This document shows positions 25,400-37,965 of a stretch of DNA of 64,000 bases, one piece after another; within the stretch, counting starts at the first letter, position 1, and each line of letters begins with the position of its first letter. The DNA comes from Anseranas semipalmata (Eukaryota; Chordata; Aves; Anseriformes; Anseranatidae). The notes below the pieces were generated by a model, which was not told the DNA's origin, ran no database searches, and saw only the letters and a list, made by a program, of their open reading frames with translations. The stretch covers positions 453,173 to 517,172 of the forward strand of contig VXAA01006474.1 in NCBI GenBank assembly GCA_013399115.1, in the 5' to 3' direction. A program made the position numbers and the translations under genes.

Positions 25400-26260
25400 T
25401 TTGGTGGATTCACTTTCCATGAAAATTTAATTTAGGACTAACATGCCTTGTAACGCCCTTCATGCCATCGCTGTTAGAGGCAACAGCAAAAAGTATTTAC
25501 ACAATATAGGGGAAAAACCCCTCCTCGTAATGAGCATAACCTTAGCCAAGAATATTTCTCTGAGAATTAATAACTAGCTGGGGTTAATGGTCAGTGGCTT
25601 CACCTTAGGCCCTCAATTAATCCCTGAACCTCAATTGTTATTACCTAATTGACTTAGTTTCATTTCATTTTAACATTTCAAAGTGATCTTCCTAAAATCA
25701 CCCTGACAGAGTAACACGGTCTCCCTAGATGTGCACTGACATGGTTTCAATATTGTTACTTTGTCTCCATACACTTGCATTGACATTTCATTTTGTTTTG
25801 ACATCGCAATGCCACATCTATGGATCTGCGCAGATGACATGCGATTGTTCAGATTAGGTGAAAGCCAGGAGCGAGGGGAGACAGTCCAGGAGAGGCTAAC
25901 ATCTTAGAGGACATGATGTCAGCTAAAAGCCACTAAGCAGAACTATTGCTATTATTGTGAATAATTGTTATCATTGTGAACATGATTTTTATGTTTGTAA
26001 AGGGAAGAAAGTCAGATAAAATTTCACTTGAGATCTTCCTGTTTTTTTTTTTCTTTAATAATGAAAGAGAAGTCTTTTCACTTAGGTCGGCTTAAAAATG
26101 TAGCCTGAAAAATGTACCAGGTAACGCATTTAAAAAGAGGTTATTCGATATTACCATTTCACATTTATTTTAGGCTGCAAATAAATTATGCAGATCGTGT
26201 GTGTTCCAATAACATAATATCACCACAGCTAGCTGAGTACTGTAAGATGCAATCTAAATC
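25400..26260. promoter_or_regulatory. Candidate conserved enhancer rich in TGACA cores
   Basis: About 850 bases without simple repeats. Five same-strand TGACA cores fall at 25704, 25737, 25781, 25799 and 25835, the first being TGACAG, the classical MEIS/TGIF half-site. Many AT-rich homeodomain cores (aattaat, cctaattgac) lie around 25560-25660. The region has no open frame and reads like a vertebrate developmental enhancer. Its position downstream of CDIN1 and on the MEIS2 side makes a MEIS2-linked role plausible. It is inferred from motif clustering and texture only. Boundaries are approximate. Confidence 0.4.
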
Positions 26261-29200
26261 AAGAAAGAAATCTTTATAAAAATAGGACATCAAAATGAAG
26301 TCTCTTTATTATGTGGAAAAGTTCTCACAAAGTCTTTTGAAGCTCTTTGATCCAGCTTTGAAATAATTTTAGTAGATTACTATTGTACGAAAACCGTAAT
26401 TTATAGTAGCTGACCTAAGCTGCTCTTTGTATAACAGCCATATACGAAACAATAGCAGGAAAGTGAAAAACACAAGGGGGACTAAAACTGCTCTGTTTAT
26501 TATTTAGCTCATAATTACATCTTCCTTATTTAATCTTTTGAATCCTGGCATGTTCTTAATAATACAGGTTCAAATAATATTTACTATACACAGGAGAGTT
26601 AGTTTTGAGTAACGCATTTAGACTATCCAAACTTTGTGTAACTTGTGACCTTTCCCTAACCTAAGCGAGGTCTATTTTATACAGATCGTACTAGATAGAC
26701 GGTTTCTCTATAAATGGCGAAGTTGCTGCCAAGCTCCCATTGTTAGCTAGCTCATTTTTCAACAGGCACACTTTAAGTTCCTATCACACAGCTGTAAAGA
26801 GCAAGCCCTTGAGGTTTCTTCTTTTGTCAACGTAATAAAATGGTTATTTCTGAATAACCTGCAAATCCGCAACAAATGGCCCTTTGTGAGTTGGAATAAC
26901 ATGATAGGTGTAATTTTTTGTTTGTTTTTGTAAGTTGCCTGCAATTTTATTCTGTAATACTAAATTAATACTTGAGTAGCATTGGTCTTAACATATTTAT
27001 AATCTCATCCCCAAAATAACAAAAGCATGTTTCTAACAACTGATTTTCACTCACTATTAAGCATCTAAGTGCAGGAGATCCCTTTAGAAGCTATCTAAAT
27101 AGTGAGACTACTTCAGCTCACGTAAAAGGAAGAATCAAGTTCAATTCCATGCATTTTTTGTTGACCCTTTGGGAGTCATAATCAACTCTGGTAAATAGGA
27201 ACAACCCGTAGAATGTACAAGCTTCTGCCAGACCAACTGTGGTTCGACAACGGGGACCTAGCCATCTTTTCCCTTTTGAGCCAAGTAGATTTTGGCATGG
27301 GAGGGAAGCTAAACCTTTGACTTCCATAGACCTTCTCACAGAAGTGCTGCTCGAGATCAGCATGCGCTTGCAGAAAGCCAGTCTCTTTAAAGTAACAGCA
27401 AAATCCCTAATATTGGCCATGCCTATTTCCTAGTACAGATGCACTGCTGACTGTCCTTTGTACAACTCTGTGCCATGTAGGAATGATTAAACTGCATTAG
27501 AGCTCTGCTCTGTCAACATTCCCAGCCTGTAGAAATGACCTATATTTCAAACCAAGAGAATGAAGAACAGCATCACAATGCTTCTCCATTACAACACGCT
27601 GCTATATAAGGAAATGTGAGGACAGTCTGCCTGGTACCTAAAGCTGCTATTTAAGTTATTGTAAAAGCAAAATTGCTTGTGATGGTGAGTCAGCCCAAAC
27701 GTATACAGAACTGGAAACAGCACTCCTCAGATGTACTATTAGAAACAGAAGCAGGCAGTACAAAACACAGGACAGATTTTTCAAAGGGGAAACAAGGGTA
27801 AATGGGAGGGTACTGAATAAATAAATGGGAAACGGTTAAATAAGATGGAAAATCGAAAGGGCAGGAAGTAAAGGCAAATGGAAAGAGCCATGAATAGTCT
27901 TCTTTAGTAGTCTGGATGGTAGAGAAAATCCAAAAAGCAGCGGAGACATCTGAAAGCAAATACCAGGAAAGAATGAGATTTTTGAATGAGCAAATGCAAC
28001 AGAACAGGATAAAAAGTATTTATGAACTATCTATACCATTATTGTGATTAAAAAAAAAAAAAAAAGTGAGGTAAGCACAGGAAGACATTCGGTCCTTTTT
28101 CTTCAGCTTTAGATCAGAAGTTTTGTTCAGCTCTGAGCTGGCTTTAGGGAAAGATTATTAAACTCATGCTAATAATGAGCTCCCAGAATATAGGAATGAT
28201 TAAAAATGTTTTCTTTTTAGTTTGGACTGTTGTACACTAGAGCGTGCCCTGCAACAATTGTGCTGTTACTCCTACACAAGGAAGTTTTACTTCCATGTTC
28301 AACACAATTGCACCAATTTCTAAAGCTTCAAACACGCCTTGTTATAGTGTTTGTAAGAGCAGATGCTTGGCAAGTCTATATATGCCAGTAAGAACATCAT
28401 TCAGTTTTATGCACACTTCTGTTTTCTGGCTTGGCATAATTCATTAGCACACTCTACAGAATACTCCATAAAACTGGATATGGCTTTAATGTTAGGGTTC
28501 TAATGACTACAGCATTGTTTAAAAAACAAAACAAAAAACCAAACAACCCACAAACAAACAGTAGTCTCTCCTCTTTAATATTTAAGTTGATGTTTACATC
28601 TGATAAACAGAAAATACACAAAGGAGGTTTTCTTGCAAGATACAAGTAGGAATAACAATGTAGTTTTAATTTTTATAACGTCCTGTTTTCAGCATTTAGA
28701 GTAGTGACACAGCATAATTTTTGTGGTGGCAAAGCTTGCTTGATCACACTTAATTAAATTAGCACAGTGTGTACATTTTTGTGGCTTATTTCAACTTCAC
28801 TCTAATACAAAGATTCTTAAAGGGGGCAATATATATAAAGATGAGGTCAAAACTTTGATTAAAGACAGCCGTACTGCTTTCCAACCTGTTATGTCACAGC
28901 ATTAGGTAGAGGAATAAATAAACAAATACAAGACTAACCTGATTTATCTGTGTGTCCCCACATAAATTTGTTTAATGTAAAAACAAATAAAGCAAAGCTT
29001 TGATGGAGGTTGAGCAGAATTTTCAACATCTGTGCAGATAAATTTAATTTATTCAAAAAGAAAAAACAGCATTAGTGCATCATGTAAAAGCTGATTTAAA
29101 TGATTTCATACAACAGAAAGCATATGCACTAGCTAAAACAAATTCAGTTTGCCCTTAAAACCTATTTCACTAAGGCAACCATTACTTCTGAATTTTCTAC

Positions 29201-30055
29201 TACAATAATGTTCAGTTATTACTTCTCTTTTTATTCTCTTCTTGATTTTACACGTGCCTCTAACCTAAACCACAGTTAAATGTCCCAGGGGCAGCAACAC
29301 CCTAAATGCAGCTTCTGTGTAGCATCAAGCAGGTACACTTCAGAGATTGCTTCTGTGTATCTTTATGTGCAGATCCATAAAGCTGGTCAGGTAAAATAAG
29401 CTAAGCACCGTACCTTAAATAGTTGAACATAAATGAGTTGCAGGTGTTCGAGTATTCTTTTAAAAATAAATCTTTTCACTATAACACACTTAAAAACAAG
29501 AAAATAATCTCTCCACGGCAATTACTCACTGTAGTGGAGCTAAACTAGCTTATCCCTGCAGCAAGGAACAGAGCACTAGGAAGACTAAAGATATTTTTTC
29601 CTGACAAGGAAAGATTTGTCAAAATGATAAACTCCTGTTTGAAGCTTACCAGAAAGTGTTAAAGCGAGAACTAAAAATTCAAAATAAAAATACTGCCTAT
29701 GCATCTGAAAAAAAAAAAAAAAATAGGATTAATATCCTTTCTTTCAACTCAAGGTGAGACTGCAGAAAGTCTGCATGTGATTTTTGAAATCACACAGATG
29801 CACAAAGTATCACCCTAACTGAAAAAAGATGATGAATATGCACAGTCATGTTTTAAAGACCCTTTCCTTATGGAAGAGGTTATCAACTTGTGCTTTAAGG
29901 GGACTGTTAATACACCTCTAATTCCCCAACAGAATATGTACGTCTGCCTAACTTCTGTGGAAATCTGAACATGGTGAACATACATACAAACACTTGCTGA
30001 CTTTCTAAAATATTTTGTCCTTTCCTGAATGTCTGTTAGCAAAGAGTAATGAAAA
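26261..30055. other. Intergenic DNA downstream of CDIN1
   Basis: AT-rich unique sequence with A-runs (about 28050-28065 and 29708-29722) and A/C-rich low-complexity patches near 28520-28560. No gene, RNA or well-defined transposon is seen. If the CDIN1 transcript uses a more distal poly(A) site than the one proposed, part of this stretch could be 3' UTR. Confidence 0.5.
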
Positions 30056-30076
30056 CAGCCATTGGGCTTGGCACTA

Positions 30077-30082
30077 TTTATT
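30077..30082 (-). terminator. Candidate poly(A) signal AATAAA for CDIN1
   Basis: Plus-strand tttatt, reading AATAAA on the minus strand, lies about 1.24 kb after the stop codon. It is the first consensus hexamer downstream of the coding end. Downstream on the minus strand the sequence is moderately T-rich. Transcript 3' end data would decide. Confidence 0.35.
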
Positions 30083-30513
30083 ACGAGATCTCTAACTCGG
30101 AGAGCAAAACTGAGGCCAAAATTGCCCCCTGAGTGGTGCTGAGTATAGAAAGGGAATGAGATTGAACCCCTCAAAATTTCAAGGAGGGCTAACGCCCACC
30201 TCAACGTATCTCCAGTCTTGGTGGTTCCAACAAGAGAAAAATGATGCTTTTACAAGAATACATGAGTACTTGGGAAACTTAAACCCACTTGTATGTTTTA
30301 TCTGTCCAGTATGAAGCACTGTTTTATCTTTTTTTTTTAACCCCCCCTTCTTGAACACCAGCAAGATAATCTTCTTCAGAAGTAACCCACATAGAGAGCC
30401 CCTGCACATTGTTCTTTTAGACTTAAGTATGCCAGAAAATTGCATGTTACAGTACCTACAGGGGTTAAAACAGATTCCTTGCTTAAGAGAAAAACTCCTA
30501 GGTATGGATTCCT

Positions 30514-30532
30514 GGGGGGAGGGAGGGAGGGG
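30514..30532 (+). other. G-quadruplex motif; C-rich in the CDIN1 sense
   Basis: GGGGGGAGGGAGGGAGGGG has four G-tracts separated by single A residues, the strongest class of predicted quadruplex. It lies on the strand opposite to CDIN1 transcription. A CDIN1 3' UTR covering it would therefore carry the complementary pyrimidine stretch of C-tracts, the kind of sequence bound by poly(C)-binding proteins. DNA-level quadruplex or i-motif formation is likewise possible. Confidence 0.7.
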
Positions 30533-31322
30533 AAGACAAAACATAAGTTATTTTGGCATCATTAAACTTTTTATAAAAAAACAAAACAAAACTTGAACAC
30601 ATACCACAAAGTTCAGACTCGTATACATAAAATGAATCCTTGCTTTTCACTTCTACTCCCTAAAAATCCCCTAATTATTTTTTTAGTAGTTAACTTGGGA
30701 TTCCATTGTTTTTTTTTTTTAAAGCAATTGGACGACAATGAAATGCATATACTAATTATTCTCTGAAAATCTGGCTATTTACTGTTACAGCCAGAAATTA
30801 CATGATCCTGTCCTACCAGTTGGGCTTTATGAGCTATGCACTGTATTGTTTTAAGCCGTGGAATAACAACCTTTACCGATTTTCCACATCAGTGTAGGTG
30901 TTTCAGCCAGATCACTAACATTGAACAAACTTGTGAGTGAAACCATAAAAAAGTCCCTTATTTTTAAAGGTGACTCTGTAACAGAAATAAGAACTAGAAG
31001 TTGCACCTTTCAGCCTCTGCATTTTTTTCTTTGTTTAGAATGCTAGAAGAAGCCATCCGGAAGGAAGAAAGATTATGACTATCTAGGAACTAGCTGTTTG
31101 ACAGAGACAGAAATGCTGATAATGAGTGGGTTGTGTCTGTCTTTTTTGGCTGATCACAACAGAGGTCTGAAGCAAAACAGAAACTCTTGATATGTTTGTG
31201 TAAAGAGGCAGTAGCATAAGCACGGGCAGCAGGAGTTCAGCTGAAGTTCAGGGCAGATGCTGCTATTAGTTTACACTGCAGGAAAGTAAAATTGCTTCCG
31301 GATTTACCTCTTCCTCCCACCA

Positions 31323-31458
31323 TCAGCGTTGAGCCATGCTGTGTCGCAGAGTCACAATATCAGTAGGAAAGGAGTCTTTTAGCAGGATACCACGTTCGCG
31401 ATGGCAGTCCAGCTCTTCAATAAATCCATACCAGTAGATGACTAATCCAGGGCCAAAT
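31323..31458 (-). CDS. CDIN1: CDIN1 terminal coding exon (CDAN1-interacting nuclease 1)
   Basis: The exon starts after ttttccttttcgcttgatag, a good polypyrimidine-AG acceptor. Its first base completes a split Arg codon, and 44 codons plus TGA follow. The translation opens [18 protein letters not shown] and closes with [11 protein letters not shown]. From memory this closely matches the C-terminus of human CDIN1 (C15orf41, about 281 residues), which reads [19 protein letters not shown] and ends at or near HSIA. Differences include Gln to Glu, Asn to His, Cys to Arg, and two extra residues (QR) at the end. CDIN1 binds codanin-1 (CDAN1) and is predicted to have a PD-(D/E)XK nuclease fold. Human mutations cause congenital dyserythropoietic anaemia type Ib. 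The hydrophobic [10 protein letters not shown] likely forms a core strand of that fold, but the predicted catalytic residues lie in upstream exons not found here. There is no ATG because this is a 3' exon. About 45 of about 280 codons are present. Confidence 0.93.
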
Positions 31459-34381
31459 CTATCAAGCGAAAAGGAAAATGAATTTATGTGATTGTGTTAG
31501 GTGAACTTTAATTCCGTACCTCTGCAATTCCGAGACAAGTAAATCTTCTGTTAATTTTACTACACAATTGGAGAGAGTATTTGACTTCCATTTAATTTCC
31601 AAATTTTAATCAATGTTGAATTGATATATATCATTAATGCCAGATTCCATGAATAAAAATGCCATTTAGAGACTCAAACAATCTACATTAGAGTTTTTTT
31701 TCTTTGGATAGTCTGCCTGTATCAGTAAAAACAGACCAACGCCTTAAATATTAAATAACATTCAGTAACTTAGATGTATACAGAAGTTTCTCTTGCCATG
31801 CACTCATCTTTTTCAGATTTGTACATGTAGCCATTAAAGATACAGAGGTTGATGCGAGTTACAATACCATGACGATCAACAGCGAATCCTTAAAATATAA
31901 TTTCTATAAGGAATTGCTATTCAGGTAATTATTAGTGTAAAGCAGAATTTATAAAGAAACAAAGTTTCTGCTGTAATGTCTCTGAAATGTGCCTGAGGAA
32001 TTCCTCAGATATTACTAGCTCTGACTGATCCCCACTAGGCAATCTCAGGAAGTAGCCCTGTGGACTATTTTACCCATCAGGAAGTTCAGACCTTCAGGCT
32101 GGGTTCATAAAGAAGTAATCACTATCAATCACTGTGTACTGCGATATGTTTTGCACATCAGTTTCACGTTTTTCCTACTGAGAGCACTTAATTAAAGGGC
32201 AGCACTACTTTTGGTGTAGTGTTGCAGGAATTTTACAGTGAAATCATAAATTATGAATGTTGGGTTAGTAAAAGGATGTCTAAAAACAGAACTGCTTTCT
32301 GTAGTCTAGCATTACAGCAGTCTGTACAACATTAGGCCAAAAAGCTTTTTCTTTCCTTGATTTATTATATGCTGTAGTGAACTTGCCAAAAACAACAGTG
32401 CAGGATGAGCTGTTAGATACCGTCTGTACAAGAAAAAGTTCAATAGAATGTCATGTAATGGTTTATACGCAGAGCTGTGCTTAGTACTCAACCAATATGG
32501 TAGCCTATTTTTGTTAATGTTTAATTATAATAAAAATGCATTGGGGGGATGCACAGTAACCTAAATGTCCACTCAGCAGACAATGCAAGCACTCAAAACT
32601 GTGGGTAGTGCCAGACTGGCTTCATTAGGGTGGTTTCTTTCCAACAATGGAGGGAAAACTCTATTTGATGTGCTCATGTAATAGAACAGGCATCAAAGGA
32701 AGAAGAAACCCCTGTGGCTTCCTCCTGCCGTTTCAATTAGATATGGTAGTCTTTTACCCCAAACTGCTGCATAGTGTTGTAACGTTTTGGTTTATGGCTA
32801 CTGCTTTCCAACTTAGAAGAGGCTGCAGTTTAGCAGCAGAGTAAATTACCCCTCTGCATAGCTGAGGCCACATTGGCAAATGGGATTTTTGAAACTGAAA
32901 GATGCCATTTGAAAGTGGAAACGTTAAAATGGTGACAAATCCAGCCACGCTAACCAGTGTATTCCAACGTGTTTAGTACTGAATCAAATGAAAAATAGAC
33001 TGGAAAATGGCTCATACAGGATGATTCGTAAGTTTTCTCTGGCTGGTCAACAACTTCAGCCTCCACTGTCTCTAAGGACTTCTCTCCATTCTGATTTTCT
33101 GAGGTTCATGGGGGACCACCCTGAAACAAGGAGGCCAGCTAGCCTATGCGTAGCAAGGAGCAAAGGGCAAGTGGGGATGTACTTCTGTACTAACCAACGT
33201 TATTTTAAAAGCAAAAATCTCCACAAGATAGAGAGCAGGCCTTACATTTCTCCTGCACTATTTCATGCAGGGCAGAACCTATGAAACATACGTGAGTACT
33301 TGCTCAGTAGTGTGTGTGCCAGGTGAAAAACTTGATGCTAATGAGCAGCTGCTCAGCCCACTGTGCTGCTCTGTGTGGCAGTCTGAATCCCTTTAGCCAC
33401 CGTAAAAGGCATGGGGCACTGTGCTTACGGTTTGTTACGTATTTGAACTTAAAATCTTTAATAAAATTAACATTTTAAATCTCCTCAAAAAGATTTTTTA
33501 TGTCTTTCTATCATATCATCACTCCTCATAAAACCAAATTTTCAGGAATATTGTTTGCTTAAAAAAAAATTATGTTCAGAAATGCCAAATTTGATGATAA
33601 ATTTTATATACAGGAATGTCCGCATACTGCTAATTGCAGGAGCAACTATGTCTTTAGCATGAACACATACATCAGTCCTGCTTTTCACTATGTTAGTATT
33701 TGTCCTGTGCTGCCTAAGTTGCATTATTTCACTGTACTGTATCATTCCTTCTATTATAGCTCTACATCACAAGGACCATAAGTATGATCACATAAAAAAC
33801 ATACCATGCTTTTGTTTAAAAACACTTAAGTGGAATACTTAAGACCAAAATTAACTTGTTGGCACGTTAAGTATTTGCCACTGAGGATCAGGAACTCCTG
33901 CTGCTAAGTGCTAATTTCTCTCTCATTAACGCCCAGAGTTGGCAAATCACAAACAATGCCACTGGTTAATTACTGCTGCCTTAATTTGAAAAGACACTTA
34001 ACCTTTTTGTGTAAGGGGATGAGGTAGGGAAGTGTAACCTAGAAGTCAGAACTATCCTTTTCAATTTGACTGCTTCCAAAGTGCATATATGACACCATGA
34101 AGAATGAAACTCAATGCTGTAAATCGCAGAGTAAAGCTAAAAAATTATTTCTGCATTGATCATAACATTTAACAAATTGATGACTAACTTTGGTTTACGC
34201 AGGAGGATAAACTAAGATGACAGAGTGCTTACTTTGTACTGCTATGGAAAGGGGACGTTACTAGCAACAAGGAGAACAAATCTTTGAACATACCAAATGA
34301 TTCTAACACCGTATCGATACTGTATGCGATACTGGCCAGGTTATCTCATTTCATGAGAAAGACATGCTGTTTGAAGAAGGT

Positions 34382-34407
34382 TTACATTATAAGCTTACAT
34401 TATAAGC
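34382..34407. repeat. Two perfect tandem copies of a 13-base unit
   Basis: TTACATTATAAGC occurs twice in direct succession without a mismatch. It is a small recent-looking duplication inside the CDIN1 intron, with no visible functional context. Confidence 0.95.
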
Positions 34408-35445
34408 TTGCTTTTTCATTTTATGTATCTAGCTGTGGACTCCTGTGGATATTGCTCTTGTTCAGACAAACTGTATAACCCCTCAACTACGTGTTTAATT
34501 GTTTTTTTCCTCCCTTCCCATGTCTTTAGTTCTTATCCTGAAAAGCTTAGAGGCATAGGAGCATGGCCAAAAGTTATACAAAACTGTACTTCTACCTATT
34601 GCAGGGAAACTATTGCTTTTAGAACTATATAGGCTTTTCTTTTAGCTGAAAAAAAGATCAAAGTAATTAAGATTTGGTTAATTCCAAGTTTTGTGCTGTA
34701 AAAATAGAATAAACAAGAAATAGAGGCAGGCTTCCTGCAGAATATAATAAACATAGTGAGTAAAACTTGTCCACACAAGTTGCATCACTTTACTTAAAAA
34801 TCAATTAATGTAGCTACCATTACATACATCCTGTTCCAGTCATTGTCTAGTTTTGACGTTAGAAGTGAGTACAAAGCAACCAAGGTAGCCTAGCTGCACT
34901 TCAGTGCAGGGTCAGAGAGCCAGAAGTGCCAAAAGGGAGGCAGACAGGCTTATGGCCCCACGGCATGGCATGAAGAAAGCAGGATCACAAAAGCTCATGG
35001 ATTAGTTTAGGCTGCCAAGGAACTGCAGCCTAATTTAGGCTTGATACAGAAGATTAAACTTAGTCTAAGGGCAGCAGACGGTGTCTCTCAAAGAATAATC
35101 TGAAGGATTTAAGTTGGATGCTGGAGATAGTAAAATGTAGCTTGAATATAGTTACAGGCTCAGTACTTTAGATAGAACTTATGTCCGATCACTTTACTCT
35201 AAATAAGTCAGCCTTGCACTAATTCAAGAGTGTTCAGAGAATCTTTTGTACTGGTTTAATTACACCGATTTTGGAAGAAGCCCATAGCTAAAGGAGTATA
35301 GATTTGTACATTGATAATCCTGGGACGCGGTCCTTTGTTCTTGGAAAGGAGTTTCACAGAGAGATATGCTGAAAAGCCAGGAGGGTAAAATTCAGATAAC
35401 CTGAAGTAAGTCTGGAATGCAAGGAGCCAAATGGTTGTTGTTCTT

Positions 35446-35479
35446 AAAAAAAAAAAAAAAAAAAAATCTATCTATCTTT
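35446..35479. repeat. A-run followed by (TCTA)n
   Basis: Twenty-one A residues are followed by a short tctatctatct tract. This resembles the tail of a retroposed sequence, but the DNA to its left shows no recognisable element body. A second A-rich patch follows at about 35490-35515. Confidence 0.85.
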
Positions 35480-36949
35480 GTATCAACCAAGAAAAAAAAA
35501 AAGGAAAAGAAAAAACTAAGTAAAAAGTGAATCTGGCTTTAACTTGCCCTCCAGTTGAACCAGTTTTGTGCTAGAAAAGAAAAAAGACTTTTATTTATTT
35601 ATTGAAGTGGCCTAGTAGACTCACACATATTCTACTTCACTTCAAGAGAAACTACTTTCTAGTAATGTCTTTTCTTCTGGAATGTCTGTGTGGGGTCCAT
35701 ACTAGCTTCTAAGGATTTGCCTAGACATGTGGCTGTTGGGAGTTGATTTTTTCACCATCAAAAAGCCTTGCATGTGGTTTTATGAAAAATGCATTTTCAA
35801 CACACTGCTCGGTACCGAGCAGAAATGTAAAACATCTTGCAATTGTTTTTAAATAATGTTCACTTTATTTATTCTTAGTCTATTTGTTATAGATGGGTTA
35901 TATGCATCTCAGCATAATATAAATAATTTTAAGAGACTCATAATGAAATGCTGGCATATGAATTATTATTTCTAATACACATGTATTTAAGCAAATATTT
36001 TATCAAACAGATTCAGCTAAGTACTTGTTACGTGAAAGCTTAACAGTCTACCTGGTCAGTGATTTTAATTATGAAGGTCACATCTGAATGTGTCTTTGAA
36101 GGACTGGTGACTTTGAAGGATTCTGGTCCCTTACTTGTTAATGTCAAATCACTGGCAGTGCCAGCTGGAAAGCTGGCTTTGTTTCTTTATTTTATTTTTA
36201 AAGTATCAAGCAAATTAGAGCATTACAACTTGCACTAAGGGAATTATAATGATTCAGAAATGATTACATTCTAAGTCAATTTAATATGGTTCTTGAGAAT
36301 CACAATTGTGAGTACACTGGTTTTACTAGTAGTACTAATAAACCCTATAGATATAATTAAAAAAACCCTACAATATCTAATAAGTTTACTCTTTAAGGAC
36401 TCAAGCTTTATTTTAAGGTACTTGTAGAAGTCTCCTTTCTGTCAGTGGAGGGAGCTGGATATTGGCAGGTTGAGGTTAGTAGGCAACAACTGCAGACCAC
36501 ATTTTCAAGTAAGGTCAACTGGCATCAGCCAGCCAACTTCCTTATGTCTAGACCAGTTTACTATTGCTGATGACACAGTGTTATATATCTTGGCAAATAT
36601 TTAATAGCCACTGCTCAGAAACTGACTTTGATTAACAAGAAATTTTCCATTTAAACAGCTACCACAAGCCTAGTTCAGAATAATTTGTAACAAGGTATTT
36701 CTACTACTGTTCATTTATATAGAGTTTTAAAATCAAATTAAGATACTTGTGCATAAAGGAAGTGAATCCTTAAAAACTCTGAATGCAATTCAAAGATAAC
36801 TGTGTTTTTTTATTACCTCCTTCACTTTTTAAATCCTTCACACACTTTTGTGAACCAGTGACACACACACTATGATTTAAATAGAACATGCCTTCAAGGT
36901 ATTACACAGCTCCTTACTTCTTTGACTTCACCAAATCTGGTTGAAACAA

Positions 36950-36981
36950 AGCAAAACAAAACAAACAAACAAACAAAAAAA
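36950..36981. repeat. (AAAC)n low-complexity tract
   Basis: Irregular aaacaaac units form an A/C-rich microsatellite of roughly 30 bases. Comparable A/C-rich patches occur near 28520, 30578 and 54340. Confidence 0.85.
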
Positions 36982-37639
36982 CCAAAAACTAATGCTTAGT
37001 AAAATAAAGTAACTGAAACATATTTTTTTGCTTTAAAAATCTGGTCCTTAACCTGTAACCTCAGCAGGCAACAACATTGTTGGTCCCAAGCTCCCTTAAG
37101 CTACTTAATATTGTCTACCTGCAGTAATATCTGTACAAAAATATATTTAGCTGGCAAATATGTCTCAAGAAAAAGTTTAACAAGTTCTAATCATATACTT
37201 TTAGGAAGTAATAATAGGAAACTTGTACATGGCAGTAGCAAGCAATATATCAAGCCCCCCACACAGAGAAGTTACCAGCACATTATGTCTCAGGGATCCA
37301 GGCATCCAGTTTATGCTGCTTAAGGTAAAATTAAGCAGGTAAAACCTAATCTACTTTAAGCTTTGATGTTACCACAGTGGTTGGGTGAAGTCTTATTTTT
37401 ACTGAAGACAAGGAAAAAATTTAAAGTCTATTAATATTCTGTGAGACCTCCATTTCCAAGGAGGTTTTGACTCAAAAATGGAAATTTCTTTTGGGCTGAG
37501 AAAGGTAAGCATTTTCTTGAACACCAGATATTGATGTGATACACAGTTAATGTAGAATGCTGGAGTTGTCAGGTGAAAAAAGGTGGACAGAAACTAATAT
37601 CAGGACTCTGTCTCTGTAGTCACACCTCTCTTGGATACA

Positions 37640-37965
37640 ATTAAATTTTAATGAGCTTTTTTTACACTAGCTTACTGTGGTTTACACTAGAGTCTTTTTC
37701 TCTCTGCAATGAGGCTGTTAATGCATCAATCAAAGAGCAGCATTTCATCAGGCTTATAATATAATTTAATTGCTCTTGGCGTTTGGAGAAATAAAAACAA
37801 ATCGAGTGATATTTATGTGGAAATAAGAGACCGTTTAAAATATTTTAGAATTTTGCATAGCAGAACTTTTTAATGCGTATTAATAGAATGCACCAAAACT
37901 GTGCAAGGCACTGTCATTAAAATATTATAAATACAATATAACTTTTAGCTACATAATACATTTTT
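37640..37965. promoter_or_regulatory. Candidate conserved intronic element with PBX-HOX-type site
   Basis: This 325-base stretch has no simple repeat and many homeodomain cores (ttaatg, taattta, attaat). ATCAATCA at 37725-37732 reads TGATTGAT on the minus strand, a consensus PBX-HOX composite site, directly next to an atgcat/ttaat core. MEIS proteins act with PBX and HOX, so the combination is suggestive next to MEIS2. There is no coding frame. The call rests on motif content and texture, and the boundaries are approximate. Confidence 0.35.

Larger units (their letters stand above)
30056..31322 (-). other. Probable CDIN1 3' untranslated region
   Basis: This sequence lies between the CDIN1 stop codon and a short way past the first consensus AATAAA reached on the minus strand (30077-30082). 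I see no AATAAA or ATTAAA closer to the stop. The far boundary is inferred, since non-consensus signals or further sites (for example AATAAA near 29048) cannot be excluded. The minus-strand frames at 29815-30204 and 30179-30544 fall in or across it and show no known domain, so I treat them as chance frames. Confidence 0.4.

Noticed and set aside
1..31000. MEIS2 terminal exons, expected from synteny
   Set aside because: Neither homeodomain nor C-terminal coding sequence was seen on either strand. MEIS2 presumably lies beyond the left end.
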